A stretch of DNA of 64,000 nt from Verrucomicrobiota bacterium (lineage in GTDB: Bacteria; Verrucomicrobiota; Verrucomicrobiia; Limisphaerales; UBA11320): assembly GCA_016199985.1 (NCBI GenBank), contig JACQFQ010000015.1, positions 58,654 to 122,653 of the forward strand, given 5' to 3'. The notes under the pieces were generated by a model. That model worked only from the letters and a program-made list of their open reading frames with translations. It was not told the DNA's origin and searched no databases. How positions within the stretch are numbered: the stretch's first letter is position 1; each line of letters opens with the position of its first letter. Positions 61,550 through 64,000 of this stretch are shown piece by piece. Position numbers and translations under genes: made by a program.

Positions 61550-64000
61550 ATGAAGCATCAGAAAGCGCTTTTCGCATTTCTTGTACTCAGCCTCCTCCCC
61601 CTTGCCGGTTCTCCGAAGGTTCAAGCCCAGAGCGGACTCGTCATTTCGGAGTTCATGGCCAACAATGTCGCGACCATCAAGGACGACTTCGGACAGTTTC
61701 CGGACTGGATTGAGATCTACAACGGCAGCGCGGCCACCGTGAACCTGGAGGGCTACTACCTCACCGACAACCTGGGCCTGCCCACTCAATGGCGATTTCC
61801 CGCGACCAATATCTTCGTCGGCCAGCATCTGCTGGTCTGGGCCTCAGGCCGCGACCGCAAAGTCCCGGGCCTTCCCCTGCACACCAACTTCAAGCTCAGC
61901 AACAACGGCGAGCAGGTCGGGCTGGTCAAGCCCGATGGCACAACCGTTGTTCACTCCTACACCTTTGGACTGCAACTGCCCGATCGCTCATTTGGGCTGG
62001 GCGTCAATGTTCTCAGCAGCACGAACTTTCTCCCCCTGGGCGCGGCGGCTCGTTACTACGTCCCCACCAACAACGCGCTGAGCAACAAGTGGTGGCAGAT
62101 CGGATTCGACGACTCCGCGTGGATAGCGGCGCAGACCGGCGTCGGATTTGACCGCGCCGCCAATTCGCTTCTGACGCCCTTTATCAAGTCCGATTCGGGC
62201 TTGGCGATGACCAACAGCACGACCAAGCGAACAAGCCTGTTCATCCGGGTGCCCTTTAACATCTCGGACCTGGGCCAAGTCCCCAATGTCAACATGGACA
62301 TTCGCTGGGATGACGGGTTTATCGCCTACATCAACGGAGTGGAGTTCTCTCGCAAAGGGTTTTCAGCCGCATCCTCGCCCTCCTCCTCGAGCGCCGCCAA
62401 CCTCAACCGCACAAACGATCAGGTGGTGATCCCGGACTCCCTCTTCAGCGGCTTGATCTCCCAGAACCTCAGGGTCGGCCCCAATGTCCTGGCCATTCAA
62501 GGCATGAACAACACCGGAGCGAACGCGGATTTCCTGATTGCGCCGGAGTTGGTCTCCCGAGCCATCGAATACAATCTTTCCGACGAGCGTTACTTCGCCA
62601 ATCCCACGCCCTCCAGCGCGAACGCCTCGGGTTTCGCCGGGCAGGCCGATGAAGTGGTGTTCTCGACCAACAGCACGACCTTTCTCAACAACTTCGAGCT
62701 CACCCTGAATGTTCCCACGGCCACTCCGCTGGGCGAGATCCGCTACACCATCGACGGAAAAGCTCCGGCGACCAACTCTCCTCTCTATGCCAGTCCCCTG
62801 AAGATCACCAACAGCGTGCCCATCCGGGCCCGCGCTTTTGAGCCCGGGTTCCTGCCGGGGCCCGTCCACTCCGAGACGTATATAAAGCTGGGACCGACCA
62901 TGGTGAACGCCTCATCCGATGTCCCCCTGATCCTGGTGCACAGCTTTGGGGGGGGCAGCTTCTCCCAGGACACCCTCAAATCGGCGGTGATCTTCATCCA
63001 CAATCCCGTCCATGGCCGGGCCTCCTTCACCAACGCTCCGGACCAAATCTTCCGCGCGGGGCTGAAGATCCGCGGATCGAGCACGGCCGGCAACCCCAAG
63101 TACAACTGGGCCGTGCATTGCTGGGATGAAGACAACGCCCCGACCAATATCCCGATCCTGGGGATGCCGGCCGACAATGAATGGGTCTTCCACGCGCCCT
63201 TCGGGTTTGATCCCTCGCTTTTCCACAACCCGCTGGCCAGCGACATGAGCAATGAGATCGGGCGGTACGCCTCGCGCTATCGATTCGCCGAGGTCTATCT
63301 GAACGAGAACCTGGCCACGAGCACCAACGCCACTGTCAGCACGAAGAACTATTTCGGCGTCTACAACATCATCGAGCGGATCACGGTCGACCCTCAGCGG
63401 GTCAACATCGCCAAGCTGACCGACGCGGACGTCAATCCGCCCGAAGTCACGGGAGGTTACCTGATGAGCATCGACCGACCTGTGGCATCGGATCCACCCT
63501 TCAGCGCCGGGGGCCAATCGATCAATTACCTCGAGCCCAAGTACGCCGAGATCACCCTGCCTCAGCGCGATCCTCAGGAGCAGTATCTCACGAAGTACCT
63601 GAACTCGTTTGGCGCGGCGCTCAGCAGCAAGAGCTGGACGAACCCCGTCACGGGCTATCTGCCCTTCATTGATCGAGGCGCATGGATCGACCATATCATC
63701 ATCAATGTGATCTCCTTCAACGTCGACGCTCTGCGTCTGAGCGCTTACTTCTACAAAGATCGCAATGGGCCCATCGTCTTCGGCCCCATCTGGGACTTTG
63801 ATCGCGCCTTCGGCTCGACAGATGGTCGAGATGCCAACCCGCTGGTCTGGTCAGACGGGGGCGGTACAGACTTTTTCAACTATCCGTGGTGGGATCGGAT
63901 GTTTGCCGATCCGGCGTTCTTCCAGGCCTTCATCGATCGATACCAGGAGCTGCGCGAGGGCCTCTACAGCACGCCCAATTTCTTCGCCCTGATGGACAGG
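61550..64000 (+). CDS. Secreted LTD / CotH protein, 3' end beyond the window
   Basis: The frame starts at ATG 61550 and stays open to the last base (817 codons), so it has no stop in the window. Signal peptide about 1-27 (LFAFLVLSLLPLAG, ending at QAQS). LTD at about 30-145 (LVISEFMANN, DWIEIYN). A beta-sandwich lies at about 150-350 with IRWDDGFIAYINGVEFSRKG. A chitobiase-like C-terminal module is at about 390-450 (EIRYTIDGKAPATNSPLYA). The CotH kinase-like domain runs from about 455 on, with KIRGSSTAGNPKYNWAV, GVYNIIERITVD and FGPIWDFDRAFGSTDGRDAN. It is a smaller relative of the giant protein at 37-43 kb. Confidence 0.9.
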   Translation, partial: MKHQKALFAFLVLSLLPLAGSPKVQAQSGLVISEFMANNVATIKDDFGQFPDWIEIYNGSAATVNLEGYYLTDNLGLPTQWRFPATNIFVGQHLLVWASGRDRKVPGLPLHTNFKLSNNGEQVGLVKPDGTTVVHSYTFGLQLPDRSFGLGVNVLSSTNFLPLGAAARYYVPTNNALSNKWWQIGFDDSAWIAAQTGVGFDRAANSLLTPFIKSDSGLAMTNSTTKRTSLFIRVPFNISDLGQVPNVNMDIRWDDGFIAYINGVEFSRKGFSAASSPSSSSAANLNRTNDQVVIPDSLFSGLISQNLRVGPNVLAIQGMNNTGANADFLIAPELVSRAIEYNLSDERYFANPTPSSANASGFAGQADEVVFSTNSTTFLNNFELTLNVPTATPLGEIRYTIDGKAPATNSPLYASPLKITNSVPIRARAFEPGFLPGPVHSETYIKLGPTMVNASSDVPLILVHSFGGGSFSQDTLKSAVIFIHNPVHGRASFTNAPDQIFRAGLKIRGSSTAGNPKYNWAVHCWDEDNAPTNIPILGMPADNEWVFHAPFGFDPSLFHNPLASDMSNEIGRYASRYRFAEVYLNENLATSTNATVSTKNYFGVYNIIERITVDPQRVNIAKLTDADVNPPEVTGGYLMSIDRPVASDPPFSAGGQSINYLEPKYAEITLPQRDPQEQYLTKYLNSFGAALSSKSWTNPVTGYLPFIDRGAWIDHIIINVISFNVDALRLSAYFYKDRNGPIVFGPIWDFDRAFGSTDGRDANPLVWSDGGGTDFFNYPWWDRMFADPAFFQAFIDRYQELREGLYSTPNFFALMDR

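Noticed and set aside
1..64000. CRISPR arrays, rRNA, tRNA, insertion sequences, prophage genes
   Set aside because: No regularly spaced repeats, cloverleaf-like segments, rRNA stretches or transposase/integrase motifs were seen on either strand.

Overview
The window looks like a chromosomal segment of a member of the Verrucomicrobiota, probably from the Limisphaerales/Pedosphaerales (old 'subdivision 3'). The evidence is in the proteins. There are two large secreted lamin-tail-domain/CotH proteins. Secreted proteins end in the calcium-repeat plus 'FY(R/Q)(L/V)V' C-termini that I associate with this group. One protein is a PVC-type membrane-bound dehydrogenase, one is an OprO/P-like porin, and one is a prepilin-like protein with a Verrucomicrobia/Planctomycetes style. 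Most of the window is GC-rich with closely packed genes. No rRNA, tRNA, CRISPR array, transposase or prophage gene was recognised.

Layout. 1-719: 3' part of a DeoR-family sugar regulator. 1200-6557: an envelope-stress cassette with visibly more A/T than the rest. It encodes a PRC-barrel/BON protein, a YflT-like glycine-zipper protein, a YciF-type ferritin-like protein, an AI-2E family permease, a 49-residue lmo0937-type membrane peptide and a YqjD/YqjE/YqjK-like trio. 6597-11710 (minus): an ackA - RNB ribonuclease - phosphoketolase operon, which makes an acetyl-phosphate shunt. 11711-12501: no convincing gene. 12502-15092: DUF3500 and an EF-hand-like secreted protein, divergent from a metallo-hydrolase. 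15267-18599: UspA and a large SGNH esterase. 18771-21035: a protease/LamG/SirB1 fusion. 21096-27005: a porin divergent from an operon of a propeller/toroid protein, a DUF485 protein and an acetate-type symporter.

27110-37272 is mostly housekeeping: PepP, a methyltransferase and rhomboid pair separated by a (GGT)7 tract, a pseudopilin, a zinc-finger/propeller membrane protein, RecG, and an overlapping birA-coaX pair. 37373-46457 holds a 2043-residue LTD/CotH protein divergent from a PVC-type dehydrogenase coupled to an SGNH hydrolase. 46597-50213 holds Ffh, a gamma-carbonic anhydrase homologue, a Val/Gln/Pro-rich secreted protein with a clear terminator, and a NAPE-PLD-like metallo-hydrolase.

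50233-54546 (minus) is a signalling block. It has a hybrid histidine kinase, a REC-PP2C-HATPase fusion and a STAS antagonist, so a partner-switch in which phosphatase and kinase domains sit in one chain. 54651-55502 is a VTC polyphosphate polymerase-like protein. glmS and glgC are divergent at 57.6 kb. 59107-60543 is a compact N-degron operon (clpS, DUF2017, aat). The window ends with a dolichol-phosphate-mannose-type glycosyltransferase and a second LTD/CotH protein that runs off the end.

Nothing here is proven to be a new system. The best candidates for a closer look are the protease-SirB1 fusion, the REC-PP2C-HATPase/STAS pair, the propeller/toroid-symporter operon, the RNB enzyme inside the phosphoketolase operon, and the (GGT)7 tract in front of a methyltransferase start.
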